Assembly (NCBI GenBank): GCA_041879295.1
Contig: CP047152.1
Coordinates: forward strand, 2,423,501 to 2,487,500
Reading direction: 5' to 3'
Origin: Pseudomonas putida
Lineage (GTDB): Bacteria > Pseudomonadota > Gammaproteobacteria > Pseudomonadales > Pseudomonadaceae
DNA: 64,000 bases
Below, piece after piece: positions 51,919 through 61,115 of this stretch (its first letter is position 1; every line of letters begins with the position of its first letter). The translations under genes were made by a program, and so were the position numbers. Under the pieces are notes generated by a model. That model saw only the letters and a program-made list of their open reading frames with translations, ran no database searches and had not been told where the DNA came from.

Positions 51919-52455
51919 ATGTACAAAGCGCTGTTGCTGGCTGCCTGCCTGCTTCTGGGCAGTTGTGGCAATGTCGGTGTCGAGCACTATGCCCAGGAGC
52001 AGCCGAAGCTGGACCTGGCGGCGTTCTTCTCGCGCCCGGTTCAGGCGTGGGGGATGTTCCAGAAGCGTTCCGGGGAGGTGGTCAAGCGCTTCCATGTGCG
52101 CATCGACAGCCGCCGCGAGGGTGAGCGGCTGATCCTCGACGAACATTTTCTCTATAGCGATGGTACGCGCCAGCAGCGGACCTGGACGCTGGTGCCGGAC
52201 GGCCCCGGGCGCTGGCGGGGAACAGCGGGGGACGTGATCGGCGAGGCGCGTGGCGAAGTGGCGGGCAACGCGCTGCGATGGCGTTACCAACTGGACCTGC
52301 CGGTCGATGGGCGGCACTGGCAGGTAGACCTGGACGACTGGATGTACCTCATGGATGACGACACCCTGATCAACCGCTCGAGCATGAGCAAACTGGGTGT
52401 GGAGATTGGCCAGATAACCTTGTTCTTCCGCCGCCTGCCAGAGGGCACACCATGA
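51919..52455 (+). CDS. DUF3833 lipoprotein
   Basis: A 178-aa lipoprotein: lipobox Leu-Gly-Ser-Cys at residues 13-16, then a beta-rich lipocalin-like domain of the DUF3833 family. Starts 2 bp after the previous stop. Families DUF3833, DUF1365, DUF2878 and the FAD oxidoreductase recur together in bacteria with light or singlet-oxygen responses. Confidence 0.85.
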   Translation: MYKALLLAACLLLGSCGNVGVEHYAQEQPKLDLAAFFSRPVQAWGMFQKRSGEVVKRFHVRIDSRREGERLILDEHFLYSDGTRQQRTWTLVPDGPGRWRGTAGDVIGEARGEVAGNALRWRYQLDLPVDGRHWQVDLDDWMYLMDDDTLINRSSMSKLGVEIGQITLFFRRLPEGTP

Positions 52456-52757
52456 ACCTGAACGCGCTGACCCAGCTGGTTTCGACCGGCGAAGCCAAGG
52501 AACTTGAACTGCTGTCGCTGGAGGGGGGCTTCTACCTCCTGCGTGCCCTGACCGACGCCGGCCCCGTGACATTGAGCGATGCCCAGGGGCAGCCCGTGCG
52601 CGTGCGCTCCACGACCGAACTGCGGCAGTTGCTGGCCGACCTGCCGCCGGTGCCGTGCATGCTGGTGCAGCAGGTGGTGCACGATGAGATGTGCGGGCAG
52701 CGCGACGGCCCCATCGCGCCGCTGCGCGTACCGGTAACGCTCACCAGCCAGTGGTAG
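52452..52757 (+). CDS. Small unknown protein of the photolyase operon
   Basis: A 101-aa protein overlapping the lipoprotein gene by 4 bp. It may belong to the DUF6482 family (recollection, not certain). No membrane segment. Its place directly before the photolyase gene suggests joint expression. Confidence 0.7.
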   Translation: MNLNALTQLVSTGEAKELELLSLEGGFYLLRALTDAGPVTLSDAQGQPVRVRSTTELRQLLADLPPVPCMLVQQVVHDEMCGQRDGPIAPLRVPVTLTSQW

Positions 52758-52765
52758 CCCGGACG

Positions 52766-54292
52766 ATGCGCCTGGGCCTGGTGCTGGGTGACCAACTGTC
52801 GTTCGACCTGGCAAGCCTGGCGTCCCTTGACCCTGCTCGCGATGCGGTCCTGATGGCGGAAGTGGAGGGGGAGGCCAGATACGTACCGCATCATCCGCTG
52901 AAGATCGTTCTCATCTTCAGCGCCATGCGCCATTTTGCCCAGGCCCTGCGTGAACGGGGTTGGCAGGTGCACTATGTCAAGCTGGACGCCGAGGGTAACA
53001 GCGGCAGCATCGTGGGTGAGTTGCGTCGTTGGCAACAAACCTTGGGCGCCACCCACATCCACCTGACCGAGTGCGGGGAGTGGCGCCTGGAGCAGGCCTT
53101 GCGTGATGCCGCACTGCCGCTTGTGTGGTTTCGCGACACGCGTTTTCTGTGCTCCCGTGAAGCCTTCGGGCGCTGGGCCACAGAACGTCGCCAGCTGCGT
53201 ATGGAGCACTTCTACCGTGGCATGCGCAAGCGAACCGGCCTGCTCATGGAGCCTGACGGCAGCCCGGCAGGTGGGGCCTGGAATTTCGATGGCGACAATC
53301 GCAAGCCATTGCCACGGCAGCTGCGTGGCCCGTTCGCTGCGCATTTCGCGCAGGACGACATCACAACAGCGGTGGTGGCCTTGGTGCGTCAGCGCTTCAG
53401 CGACCACTACGGGGGCGTCGACGGTTTCGATTACCCCGTGACCCATGCCGAGGCACAACAGCTGTGGCAGCATTTTCTGGATTTCGGCCTGGCGGCTTTC
53501 GGTGACTACCAGGACGCGATGGCCGAAGGCGAGCCGTACCTGTTTCATGCGCGCATCAGTGCGGCACTCAACATTGGGCTTCTGGATGTGCGTCGTCTGT
53601 GCGACGACGTCGACAAAGCCTGGCGCGAGGGGCGGGTGCCGCTCAATGCAGCCGAAGGCTTCATTCGCCAGCTGATCGGCTGGCGTGAGTATGTGCGTGG
53701 CATCTATTGGCAGCGCATGCCGGCGTATGCCGGGCTCAATCACCTGAACAACGACCGGGCGCTGCCAGCGTTCTACTGGACCGGGCGCACCCGCATGCGC
53801 TGCATGGCGCAAGCCATCGGGCAAACCCTGCGGTTGGGCTACGCTCACCATATTCAGCGGTTGATGGTTACCGGCAACTTCGCCCTGCTGGCCGGTATCG
53901 TGCCAACCGCGATTTGTGAGTGGTACCTGGCGGTCTACATGGATGCCTTCGAGTGGGTCGAACTGCCCAACACGCTTGGCATGGTGATGCACGCCGACGG
54001 CGGCTACCTGGGGTCCAAGCCGTATTGCGCCAGTGGTCGTTATATCCAGCGCATGTCCGATCATTGCAAGGCTTGCAGTTACAAGGTTGACCAGGTGACC
54101 GAAGAGGATGCCTGCCCGTTCAATGCCTTGTATTGGCATTTTCTCATTCGCCATCGCCCCCAGCTCTCGGCTAACCCGCGCCTGGCCCTGGTCTATCGCA
54201 GCCTCGATGGCATGCCCCCTGGCCGTCGCGATGCCGTGTGGCTACGTGGCCAGTCTTTGTTGGCGCGGCTTGATGCGGGGCAGGCGTTATGA
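52766..54292 (+). CDS. FeS-type (6-4) DNA photolyase, PhrB-like
   Basis: A 508-aa flavoprotein of the FeS-BCP class of bacterial (6-4) photolyases. The four cluster-binding cysteines are all present: Ala-Ile-Cys-Glu-Trp, Cys-Lys-Ala-Cys-Ser and Asp-Ala-Cys-Pro-Phe. Uses blue light and FADH- to repair (6-4) photoproducts. The ATG at 52766 gives the family length (around 508 aa). Overlaps the DUF2256 gene (ATGA). Confidence 0.9.
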   Translation: MRLGLVLGDQLSFDLASLASLDPARDAVLMAEVEGEARYVPHHPLKIVLIFSAMRHFAQALRERGWQVHYVKLDAEGNSGSIVGELRRWQQTLGATHIHLTECGEWRLEQALRDAALPLVWFRDTRFLCSREAFGRWATERRQLRMEHFYRGMRKRTGLLMEPDGSPAGGAWNFDGDNRKPLPRQLRGPFAAHFAQDDITTAVVALVRQRFSDHYGGVDGFDYPVTHAEAQQLWQHFLDFGLAAFGDYQDAMAEGEPYLFHARISAALNIGLLDVRRLCDDVDKAWREGRVPLNAAEGFIRQLIGWREYVRGIYWQRMPAYAGLNHLNNDRALPAFYWTGRTRMRCMAQAIGQTLRLGYAHHIQRLMVTGNFALLAGIVPTAICEWYLAVYMDAFEWVELPNTLGMVMHADGGYLGSKPYCASGRYIQRMSDHCKACSYKVDQVTEEDACPFNALYWHFLIRHRPQLSANPRLALVYRSLDGMPPGRRDAVWLRGQSLLARLDAGQAL

Positions 54293-54471
54293 AAAAGAGC
54301 TTTCTGCCCAGCAAGGTTTGCGTGGTGTGTGGCCGGCCATTCAACTGGCGCAAGCGTTGGGCTCGTTGCTGGGAGCAGGTGCGCTACTGTTCCGAGCGAT
54401 GCCGCCGGTCAGCGCCTCGCCGCGACCCGCACCAGCAGCGGCAAGGCCAAAGCCCATATCGGCATCAGTAG
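54289..54471 (+). CDS. DUF2256 zinc-binding small protein
   Basis: A 60-aa protein with Cys-Val-Val-Cys-Gly and Cys-Ser-Glu-Arg-Cys, a zinc knuckle of the DUF2256 family that is nearly always found beside photolyases of this class. Overlaps phrB by 4 bp and the convergent DUF2878 gene by 63 bp. Confidence 0.85.
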   Translation: MKKSFLPSKVCVVCGRPFNWRKRWARCWEQVRYCSERCRRSAPRRDPHQQRQGQSPYRHQ

Positions 54472-54897
54472 CAGGCCGGTTTCCAGCGCGCCCAATGGCA
54501 AGGCGACATCTGCCAGCCTGGCGCCGCCTACATAGGCCAGAGGGCCGCCAATCGCCCCCAGTAGTGCAGCGCTTCGCCAGTGCCTGCCGGCCCATGCCAG
54601 GCTGTGACGCATACCGCTGGCCAGCACCAACCACAGCAGCGCTAGCCACAACGGCAGGGGCCTGGCGTCGAAACTGAACACACCCAGTGCTCCCAGCGCG
54701 CTGTCGAGCACGCAGCCGATAAAGGTAACGCGCAACAGAGCCTTGACCTCGGCATCGATGTCCGGGCACAGGCGCAGGTGCACAGCCACGCCCGGAATCA
54801 CCAGCAGCAACAGCAAGGGCCGCTCGGCGCCCAGCACGCAGATCCACCAGCCGGCTTGCAGCCAGAGGGCATTGCCGATCAGCCAGCGGCTGGGCAT
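54409..54897 (-). CDS. DUF2878 membrane protein
   Basis: A 162-aa protein with four to five hydrophobic segments, matching DUF2878. Its ATG shares bases with the fatty-acid synthase stop (ATGA). It is the last gene of the six-gene minus-strand operon and overlaps the DUF2256 gene tail to tail. Function unknown. Confidence 0.78.
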   Translation of the reverse strand: MPSRWLIGNALWLQAGWWICVLGAERPLLLLLVIPGVAVHLRLCPDIDAEVKALLRVTFIGCVLDSALGALGVFSFDARPLPLWLALLWLVLASGMRHSLAWAGRHWRSAALLGAIGGPLAYVGGARLADVALPLGALETGLLLMPIWALALPLLVRVAARR

Positions 54898-56159
54898 CAG
54901 GCACCGCCAGGCAAGGGCGCGCGGCGTGCCTGGGGCGCTGCCCAGAGTAGGTGTGCTACGCCAATGGCGCGCTCCTCGAAACCGCCTTGGCAGTAGCAAA
55001 GGTAAAACTCCCACAGGCGCTGGAACATGTCGTCGTAGCCAAGGTCCGTCAGCGCGGTGCGAGCCTGACGCAGGTTTTCGCGCCAGTGCCGCAGGGTGTG
55101 GGCATAGTCCTGACCGAAATCCTCCATGTGCACAAGGTTAAGGCCAGTGTGCCGGCTGGCGGTGTCGAGCAACACGCTGAGCGAAGGCAGGGCGCCACCG
55201 GGGAAGATGTAGCGCTGGATAAAGTCGACCGAGCGCTGCGCCTGGGCATAGCGCTGGTCGCGGATGGTGATCGCCTGCAATAGCATCAGGCCTTCAGGCT
55301 TGAGTAGCGAGGCACACTGGCGGAAATATACCGGCAGGTAGCGATGGCCAACCGCTTCGATCATCTCGATCGAAACCAGTTTGTCGAACGTGCCTTGAAG
55401 GTCGCGGTAGTCTTCGCGGAGCACTTGCACACGCTGCTCCAGCCCCAGGGCCTGAACGCGCTTCAGGGTATGGCTGTACTGCGCCTCGGAGAGCGTCGTG
55501 GTGGTGACCCTGCAGCCGTAACGGGTGGCTGCGTGGATAGCGAGGCTGCCCCAGCCGCTGCCTATTTCCAGCAGGTGATCGTCAGGGCTCAGCTCGAGTT
55601 TTTGGCAGATGCGCTCCAGCTTGTGCAACTGAGCCTGCTCCAGTGATTGGTCAGGGTGCTCGAATTGCGCAGCCGAATACATCATGGTGGGGTCCAGCAG
55701 CCGCTCGAACAGGGCATTGCCCAGGTCGTAGTGCGCCAGAATGTTGCGCCGGGCACCGCGCTTGTCGTTGCGGTTGAGCCGGTGCAGCAGGCGCAGGGCA
55801 GGGCGGCCCAAGCGGGCCAGGCCGCCCTCGAGCGCGTCGAGCACTTCAAGGTTGGCGACGAACAGGCGGGTCACCAGCGCCAGCTCGGGGCTGCGCCAAT
55901 AGCCGTGAATGTAGGCTTCGCCCGCACCGATCGAGCCATTGCCGGCGATCAGGCTCCAGGTGGCGTCATCGAGGATTTCCACCTCGGCCTGCAACGGGCT
56001 GTCGGCATCACCGAAACTCCACTGCTGCCCGTGGCTGAGCAGGCGCAGGTGGCCGTGACGCAGCTTGCCCAACTGGGCGAGCACGGCGCTTCGTGCCAGC
56101 CCGCCGAGCAGTGGCGCAAGGCCTGCGAACTTGCTAACGCTCAGGGTGGGATTCGACAT
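54897..56159 (-). CDS. Cyclopropane/methyl fatty acid synthase-like enzyme
   Basis: A 420-aa SAM-dependent enzyme of the cyclopropane-fatty-acid synthase family. SAM motif Leu-Glu-Ile-Gly-Ser-Gly-Trp-Gly-Ser-Leu and Val-Ser-Ile-Glu-Met-Ile-Glu-Ala-Val-Gly-His are present. Such enzymes in photo-oxidative-stress clusters (UfaM in Rhodobacter) methylate unsaturated acyl chains on the way to furan fatty acids. The start ATG lies inside the DUF1365 gene. Confidence 0.88.
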   Translation of the reverse strand: MSNPTLSVSKFAGLAPLLGGLARSAVLAQLGKLRHGHLRLLSHGQQWSFGDADSPLQAEVEILDDATWSLIAGNGSIGAGEAYIHGYWRSPELALVTRLFVANLEVLDALEGGLARLGRPALRLLHRLNRNDKRGARRNILAHYDLGNALFERLLDPTMMYSAAQFEHPDQSLEQAQLHKLERICQKLELSPDDHLLEIGSGWGSLAIHAATRYGCRVTTTTLSEAQYSHTLKRVQALGLEQRVQVLREDYRDLQGTFDKLVSIEMIEAVGHRYLPVYFRQCASLLKPEGLMLLQAITIRDQRYAQAQRSVDFIQRYIFPGGALPSLSVLLDTASRHTGLNLVHMEDFGQDYAHTLRHWRENLRQARTALTDLGYDDMFQRLWEFYLCYCQGGFEERAIGVAHLLWAAPQARRAPLPGGA

Positions 56160-56943
56160 CATCAAGGTCCTCGCAAGGTTGGCCAAGCGCCAGGTCACCC
56201 TGGCAGGCGGTGTGGTCATGCACGGGCGTGCGTTTGAGTAACAGACGGAGCGCTTGCCAGTAGATGGCCGAGACGGTGCGCAGGCTCATCCACGGGAAGT
56301 TCAGGACATACCGACGCAGCGCGGTTCCATCCAGTGGCGTGCGGCGCAAGGCGAGGTCGGCTTCGAACACCTTTGTGCCGCCTTGCCAGTTCTGCATGTG
56401 AATGCGCACATGGTCCGCGTCCAGGAAAAAGCGCAGGCGATAGTCCATGTCCAGCGGCATGAACGGCGACACATGGAAGGCCTTGCCGACGCTGAAGGGC
56501 CTGGCAAGGTTGCCTTGCACCGGTAGCACGTAATGAAAGCGTTCACGCCAGGGCGTGTTGCGCACTTCCATCAGGATCGCGGTCAGGCGCCCGTCTCGGT
56601 CATGGCAGAAATAGAAACTCACCGGGTTGAACGACAGCCCCCAGCAACGCAGTTGCGTGAGCAGCTGTACCCGGCCTTCGGGCAGGTGCCCCGTCGCCTG
56701 CCCCACCAGCAAGCGTGCAGCCTGGGCCAGCGATTCGCCTTGGCGGGTCTGAGCGGGCAGGTAGTCGGTCTCGCGCCAGCACAACGGCGCCAGGCGCCAG
56801 CGCCCCAGCCAGCGTGACAGGCCCATCAGCCAGGTTTGTTCGTCCAGGTCCAGGTAGAACATGCCGATCCGGTAGCGAAACGCGTGGACCCGCGGCGTCA
56901 GCCGACGGTGGCTGATCCAGCCCAGGCAGAGGCTGCTGTTCAC
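56134..56943 (-). CDS. DUF1365 family protein
   Basis: A 269-aa protein with the DUF1365 start (Met-Phe-Tyr-Leu-Asp-Leu-Asp-Glu) and Asn-Pro-Val-Ser-Phe-Tyr-Phe-Cys. Always neighbours CFA-like methyltransferases and FAD oxidoreductases; activity not known. ATGA overlap with the FAD gene upstream; 26-bp overlap with the CFA gene downstream. Confidence 0.87.
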   Translation of the reverse strand: MNSSLCLGWISHRRLTPRVHAFRYRIGMFYLDLDEQTWLMGLSRWLGRWRLAPLCWRETDYLPAQTRQGESLAQAARLLVGQATGHLPEGRVQLLTQLRCWGLSFNPVSFYFCHDRDGRLTAILMEVRNTPWRERFHYVLPVQGNLARPFSVGKAFHVSPFMPLDMDYRLRFFLDADHVRIHMQNWQGGTKVFEADLALRRTPLDGTALRRYVLNFPWMSLRTVSAIYWQALRLLLKRTPVHDHTACQGDLALGQPCEDLDDVESHPER

Positions 56944-58187
56944 AGTTGCTCTCCGAAATGCGCGGCCACTTTCAGTGCGCTGACCACCCCGTCTTCATGA
57001 AAGCCATTGCCCCAGTAGGCACCGCAGAAATAACTGTGCTGTTGCCCTTGCAGTTGCTCCTGGCACGCTTGCGCGGCGGACGCTGCAACGCTGTACTGGG
57101 GATGGGCGTACTGGAAGCGGGCGATGACCTGTGCCGGGTCTATCAGTGCGGTCTGGTTGAGGCTCACGCAGAAGGTTGTCGGTGCCTGGATACCTTGCAG
57201 AATGTTCATGTTGTAGGTCAGCGCGGCAGGAGCCTGCTCTGGGCCGCCCAGGCGGTAGTTCCAGCTGGCCCAGGCGCGCTGGCGGCGTGGCAGCAGACGA
57301 GTATCGGTGTGCAGCACCACGTCGTTACTGGCGTAACCGATGGCGCCGAGTACGGCGCGCTCCCGGGTACTGGGGCTTTCCAGCAGTGCCAGGGCCTGAT
57401 CGCTGTGGCAGGCGAACACCACATTGTCGAAGCGTTCGGTGCCGGCCGCGCTCACGAGGGTCACGCCACCTTCGTCGCGGCTGACCCGGTAAACCTTGCA
57501 GTTGAGGCGGATGCGCTCAGAGAACGTTCGGCACAGCGGCGCGACATAGCTGCGCGAGCCGCCTTTGATCACCCGCCACTGTGGGCGTTGGTTGACCGAC
57601 AGCAAGCCGTGGTTGCGACAGAAGCGCACAAAGAACTCAAGCGGGAAGTGGAGCATGTCTGCGCGAGACATCGACCAGATCGCCGACCCCATCGGCACGA
57701 TGTAATGATCGATGAAGCGCTGCCCATAGTGATTCGCCTGAAGGTAGGCGCCCAGCGTGGTGCTGGCATCGATACGCTGGCTGTCCAGGTCGGCCAGTGC
57801 CTGACGGTTGAAACGCAGAATGTCCCGGATCATCCCCCAGAACCCTGGGGACACCAGGTTGCTGCGTTGGGCGAACAGTGTGTTCACGTCGTGGCCGTTA
57901 TATTCCAGGCCCGTGATCGGGTCATGCACGGAAAAGCTCATCTCGGTCGGCTGCGAAGGGACCTTGAGCTGGTCGAGCAAGCGGATAAAGTGCGGGTACG
58001 TCCAGTCGTTGAAAACAATGAAACCGGTATCTATTGCATGGCGCTGGCCTTTCCAGACCACATCAAGGGTGTGTGTGTGCCCCCCAATCCATTGCTCGGC
58101 CTCGAAAACCGTGACTTCGTGCTTGCGTGACAGCAAATGGGCGCAGGTCAGCCCCGCGATGCCACTGCCGATGATTGCTATACGCAT
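56940..58187 (-). CDS. FAD-dependent amine oxidase-like oxidoreductase
   Basis: A 415-aa flavoprotein with N-terminal FAD Rossmann motif Gly-Ser-Gly-Ile-Ala-Gly-Leu and Gly-Gly-His-Thr-His-Thr. Conserved partner of DUF1365/CFA genes in photo-oxidative stress clusters. Likely desaturates or oxidises a modified acyl chain (inference from the cluster). Confidence 0.88.
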   Translation of the reverse strand: MRIAIIGSGIAGLTCAHLLSRKHEVTVFEAEQWIGGHTHTLDVVWKGQRHAIDTGFIVFNDWTYPHFIRLLDQLKVPSQPTEMSFSVHDPITGLEYNGHDVNTLFAQRSNLVSPGFWGMIRDILRFNRQALADLDSQRIDASTTLGAYLQANHYGQRFIDHYIVPMGSAIWSMSRADMLHFPLEFFVRFCRNHGLLSVNQRPQWRVIKGGSRSYVAPLCRTFSERIRLNCKVYRVSRDEGGVTLVSAAGTERFDNVVFACHSDQALALLESPSTRERAVLGAIGYASNDVVLHTDTRLLPRRQRAWASWNYRLGGPEQAPAALTYNMNILQGIQAPTTFCVSLNQTALIDPAQVIARFQYAHPQYSVAASAAQACQEQLQGQQHSYFCGAYWGNGFHEDGVVSALKVAAHFGEQL

Positions 58188-58193
58188 GGATCA

Positions 58194-58946
58194 TCATTCC
58201 TGTTCATGACGGGCGAGGCGTTGGCCCAGCGCCAGGCGCAGGCGCGCGGGCAGCGCCCCGAGCAGGCGCAACACCCAGGTAAAAAGACCGGGGAAGTTGA
58301 TTTCCAGGGGGCGGCGGGGCAGGCGCCTGGCGATATGCCGGGCGGCACGCTGCGCAGACCACAGCTGTGGCATGGGGAAATCGTTGCGGCGGGTCAGTGG
58401 TGTGTCTACGAAGCCTGGGCTTACCAGGGTGACCGCGATGCCTTCGCGAGCCAGGTCGATTCGCTGCGACTCCACCAGATAGCGCAACGCGGCCTTGGAC
58501 GCGCCATAGGCGCCAGCACGGGGCAAGGCCAGCCAGGTTACCGAACTGCCCATCACCACCAGGTGGGGGCGTTGGCCGGCGCGAAGCAAGGGCAGTGCCG
58601 CCGCCAGGCAGTAGCTGACGCCCAGCAGGTTGGTGCGCATGACGCGCTCGACCAACGCCGGATCGAAATGCCCCGGCTCCAGGTATTCGCAGGTGCCGGC
58701 ATTGAAAATGGCCATGTCCAGGCCTCCCCAGGCCTGCTCGATATGCGCAGCGATGCCGGCGACCTGCTCCGGGTTGTCAAGATCGCCAATCGCCAGCAAT
58801 ACCTGCCCGGGAAACCGTTCGGCCAGCGGGGCAAGGCGGTCGGCGTTGCGCCCGCCCAAGGCAACCTGGTGGCCTTGCTCCAGGAGGATTTGCGCGAGCG
58901 CGGCACCGATCCCGCTGCTGGCGCCGGTCAGCCAGCAGCGGCTCAT
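58194..58946 (-). CDS. SDR of the fatty-acid modification operon
   Basis: A 250-aa SDR with Gly-Ala-Ser-Ser-Gly-Ile-Gly, Asn-Ala-Gly and Tyr-Gly-Ala-Ser-Lys, and a C-terminal hydrophobic stretch (Leu-Phe-Thr-Trp-Val-Leu) that may contact membrane. Overlaps the SnoaL-like gene (ATGA). Second gene of the operon. Confidence 0.87.
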   Translation of the reverse strand: MSRCWLTGASSGIGAALAQILLEQGHQVALGGRNADRLAPLAERFPGQVLLAIGDLDNPEQVAGIAAHIEQAWGGLDMAIFNAGTCEYLEPGHFDPALVERVMRTNLLGVSYCLAAALPLLRAGQRPHLVVMGSSVTWLALPRAGAYGASKAALRYLVESQRIDLAREGIAVTLVSPGFVDTPLTRRNDFPMPQLWSAQRAARHIARRLPRRPLEINFPGLFTWVLRLLGALPARLRLALGQRLARHEQE

Positions 58947-59365
58947 GCCAGCCTGCCTTTGAGCCAGCGGATCGCAGTGCCCATGACGGGAAGGTGCTCA
59001 TAAAGCAGGGCACCGGCGTCGAAATAGTCCTGGTGAAAATGCACACGGTCGCGCCAATGCAGGCAGCTGCACCCCTGCAACGTGATCGGCTGGCCGCCAG
59101 CCAGGCGCGGGTGGCAAAACTGTAGCGTCCAACGCAGGTAGCCCTGCCCGGGCCTTACCTCGTCAGCGCTGGTGAAGGCGTAGCGGATATCGCTGGCGTT
59201 GGCGTACAACTGCTCGAAGTAGGCGCGCAGGGCCTGCAGCCCCTGTATCTGGTGCAGGGGGTCACGAAAGGTGACATCTTCGCTGTACAGTTTTTCCAGC
59301 GTGTCGAGGTTAGCCCCATCAAGGCGGGCGAAGCGCTCGGCGAATTGCTGTAAGTACGCTGACAT
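58943..59365 (-). CDS. SnoaL/NTF2-like protein
   Basis: A 140-aa protein with the cone-like NTF2/SnoaL fold pattern (Leu-Tyr-Ser-Glu-Asp-Val-Thr-Phe-Arg-Asp-Pro near residue 30). First gene of the six-gene operon; the start lies 18 bp from the first of two operator-like sites. Role in the lipid pathway unknown. Confidence 0.82.
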   Translation of the reverse strand: MSAYLQQFAERFARLDGANLDTLEKLYSEDVTFRDPLHQIQGLQALRAYFEQLYANASDIRYAFTSADEVRPGQGYLRWTLQFCHPRLAGGQPITLQGCSCLHWRDRVHFHQDYFDAGALLYEHLPVMGTAIRWLKGRLA

Positions 59366-59383
59366 ACTGGGCTCCAGACAATC

Positions 59384-59409
59384 CTGTACAAAATCGTATT
59401 GCTGTACAG
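59384..59409. promoter_or_regulatory. LitR-box-like operator, proximal copy
   Basis: Half-sites TGTACA (59385-59390) and TGTACA (59403-59408) separated by 12 bp, 18 bp in front of the SnoaL-like gene start. Same geometry as the sites at 51328 and 59435. Confidence 0.75.
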
Positions 59410-59434
59410 GTATAACTGAAGCCTAAGCCTTAAT

Positions 59435-59460
59435 CTATACAAGTCAACGTTCTTGTATAG
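59435..59460. promoter_or_regulatory. LitR-box-like operator, distal copy
   Basis: Perfect arms CTATACAAG and CTTGTATAG with an 8-base spacer; read as half-sites TATACA (59436-59441) and TGTATA (59454-59459) they are 12 bp apart. Two tandem sites before the operon suggest cooperative repression. Confidence 0.78.
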
Positions 59461-59469
59461 GTTTTTTTG

Positions 59470-59916
59470 TCAGCGCTTGGCCTGGCCCTGTTGCCGGCGC
59501 AGTTCCGTCACTTCAGCCTCCAGCTCGCGAACCCTTTCCTCGGCGAATACTTGCGCTGTGACATCGCGCTGGATGCCGATGTAGTAGGTCAGCTGGTCCG
59601 CCTCGTTGTGCACGGGTGTGATGGACAACTCATTCCAGAACAGGCTGCCGTCCTTGCGGTAGTTGCGCAGCACCTGGCAGCAGGGGCGGCCTTCGCGAAT
59701 CGCTTCGCGGATGATTGCGATGCCCGGCTGGTCGTGATCCTCGCCCTGAAGAAAACGGCAGTCCTGATAAAGGATATCGTCGGCGCTATAGCCGGTCAGG
59801 CGCTCGAAGGCCGGGTTGACGTAGATAAGGATGCTCTCATTGCCTTCCTGTTCGGCGACGACGATGCCATCGTTGGAATGCTCGACCATCAGTTGCAGGA
59901 GTTTTGCGTTGATCAT
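59470..59916 (-). CDS. Short LOV photoreceptor (PpSB2-LOV-like)
   Basis: A 148-aa blue-light receptor: one LOV domain plus a C-terminal coiled-coil helix, no effector. The FMN-adduct cysteine is Cys53 in Asp-Cys-Arg-Phe-Leu-Gln-Gly (Asn of the consensus is Asp). The sequence closely follows PpSB2-LOV of P. putida. The ATG at 59916 is preferred to 59925. It diverges from the LitR-like regulator by 153 bp; no terminator separates it from the lipid operon downstream. Confidence 0.92.
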   Translation of the reverse strand: MINAKLLQLMVEHSNDGIVVAEQEGNESILIYVNPAFERLTGYSADDILYQDCRFLQGEDHDQPGIAIIREAIREGRPCCQVLRNYRKDGSLFWNELSITPVHNEADQLTYYIGIQRDVTAQVFAEERVRELEAEVTELRRQQGQAKR

Positions 59917-60069
59917 GGGGCTCACCTACAGACATTTCGTATGCGATGTGCGCCGAAGGCTTCAGTGCAGAAGCTTTTGGCGCTGTTTGTTGCATGATGA
60001 ACCAAGGAGGCTCGCCGCAGAAGGTGCATCTGGGTTTAGAATATGCAACCACCTGGATGACCCCTCGTT

Positions 60070-60957
60070 ATGACCGACGCCACCCCACCCGAATTGCTAC
60101 CCATGCGCGATGTGGTCAGCCTGACCGGCATCAATCCGGTGACCTTGCGTGCCTGGGAGCGGCGTCATGGGTTGATACACCCGCAGCGCACCGAGGGCGG
60201 CCATCGCTTGTACACGGCCCAGGATGTGCAGCGCATACGTGACATCTTGCGCTGGACCGCCAACGGCCTGCCCATCAGCAAGGTTGGCGACAGGCTCGCC
60301 GGCCAGCCTGTGGCGCCTGTGCAGCAGCCCTCGGCCTTTGACGACTGGCGCGCCGCCGTTGCGCGTGCCTCCAAGGCATTCGATGCGCAGGCGCTGGAAG
60401 CTATACATGGACAGCTGTTCACACTTTTGCCAAAGGCCACTGTGCTGCAGGACGTGCTGATGCCGGTTTGGCATGAGCTGGCTTCAGGCACTGCGCCAGG
60501 CCAGCGTAGCCAATGGCTGTTTCTCGATACGTTCTTGCGCGCCCGCCTGCTGCTGCGCTTGCAGATGAACCAGGCCGATGCGCCACGGGTGCTGCTGGCA
60601 GGTACCGAGGGGCAAGCCGAATGCCAGGTGTTGTGCGCCGGGCTGCTGTTGAGCAGCGAGCGACAACGCATCGAAGTGCTCGGCTGCGGGCAGCCCCTGG
60701 AAGAGCTCCCGCTGCTGTGTGCGGCGATGCAGCCTGCGGCACTGGTGATCGCGCTGCAGCCACCGGTGAGCCTTGCCTTGGCCAAGCGCTTGCGCTCGCT
60801 GCAGATGGAAATTGCTTGTCCGCTGGCCTTGACAGGCGAGGGGCTGGCCGGTGTGCAGGCTGCCTTGCACGGGCTGCCGGTGTGCCTGCTGGACGAGCAT
60901 GGTGCTGACGTCGCGCGCGTGCTTGACGCCTTGCTCCGAGGGGCGCTGGACCTTTGA
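60070..60957 (+). CDS. MerR/LitR-family light-response regulator (class II)
   Basis: A 295-aa MerR-type regulator: helix-turn-helix ([13 protein letters not shown]) and a C-terminal domain like the CarH/LitR cobalamin fold. The Glu-x-His cobalamin-capping element of CarH is not visible (Gln-Trp-Leu-Phe-Leu-Asp-Thr there), which fits class II LitR proteins that rely on a partner photoreceptor. The short LOV gene is divergent. The TGTACA-type sites are its likely operators. Confidence 0.88.
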   Translation: MTDATPPELLPMRDVVSLTGINPVTLRAWERRHGLIHPQRTEGGHRLYTAQDVQRIRDILRWTANGLPISKVGDRLAGQPVAPVQQPSAFDDWRAAVARASKAFDAQALEAIHGQLFTLLPKATVLQDVLMPVWHELASGTAPGQRSQWLFLDTFLRARLLLRLQMNQADAPRVLLAGTEGQAECQVLCAGLLLSSERQRIEVLGCGQPLEELPLLCAAMQPAALVIALQPPVSLALAKRLRSLQMEIACPLALTGEGLAGVQAALHGLPVCLLDEHGADVARVLDALLRGALDL

Positions 60958-61115
60958 GTTTGGTTCTGCGCCGTGCTCAAAGTGGTTGGGTGCATAGCGG
61001 GTTGGTGATGGGGGCGCTGCTCGGCACGCTTTGGACCCCTATCGGTTTCACCGTCTCCAATGCCCTGGTGGCGCTCTATAGGCCGGTGATCGACCGGCAC
61101 CCGAGGCCTCATTGC

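Noticed and set aside
52532..54154. 540-codon minus-strand frame opposite the photolyase
   Set aside because: Antisense shadow; the FeS cysteines and photolyase motifs are on the plus strand.
56946..58130. 394-codon plus-strand frame opposite the FAD oxidoreductase
   Set aside because: No family features; the FAD Rossmann motif lies on the minus strand.
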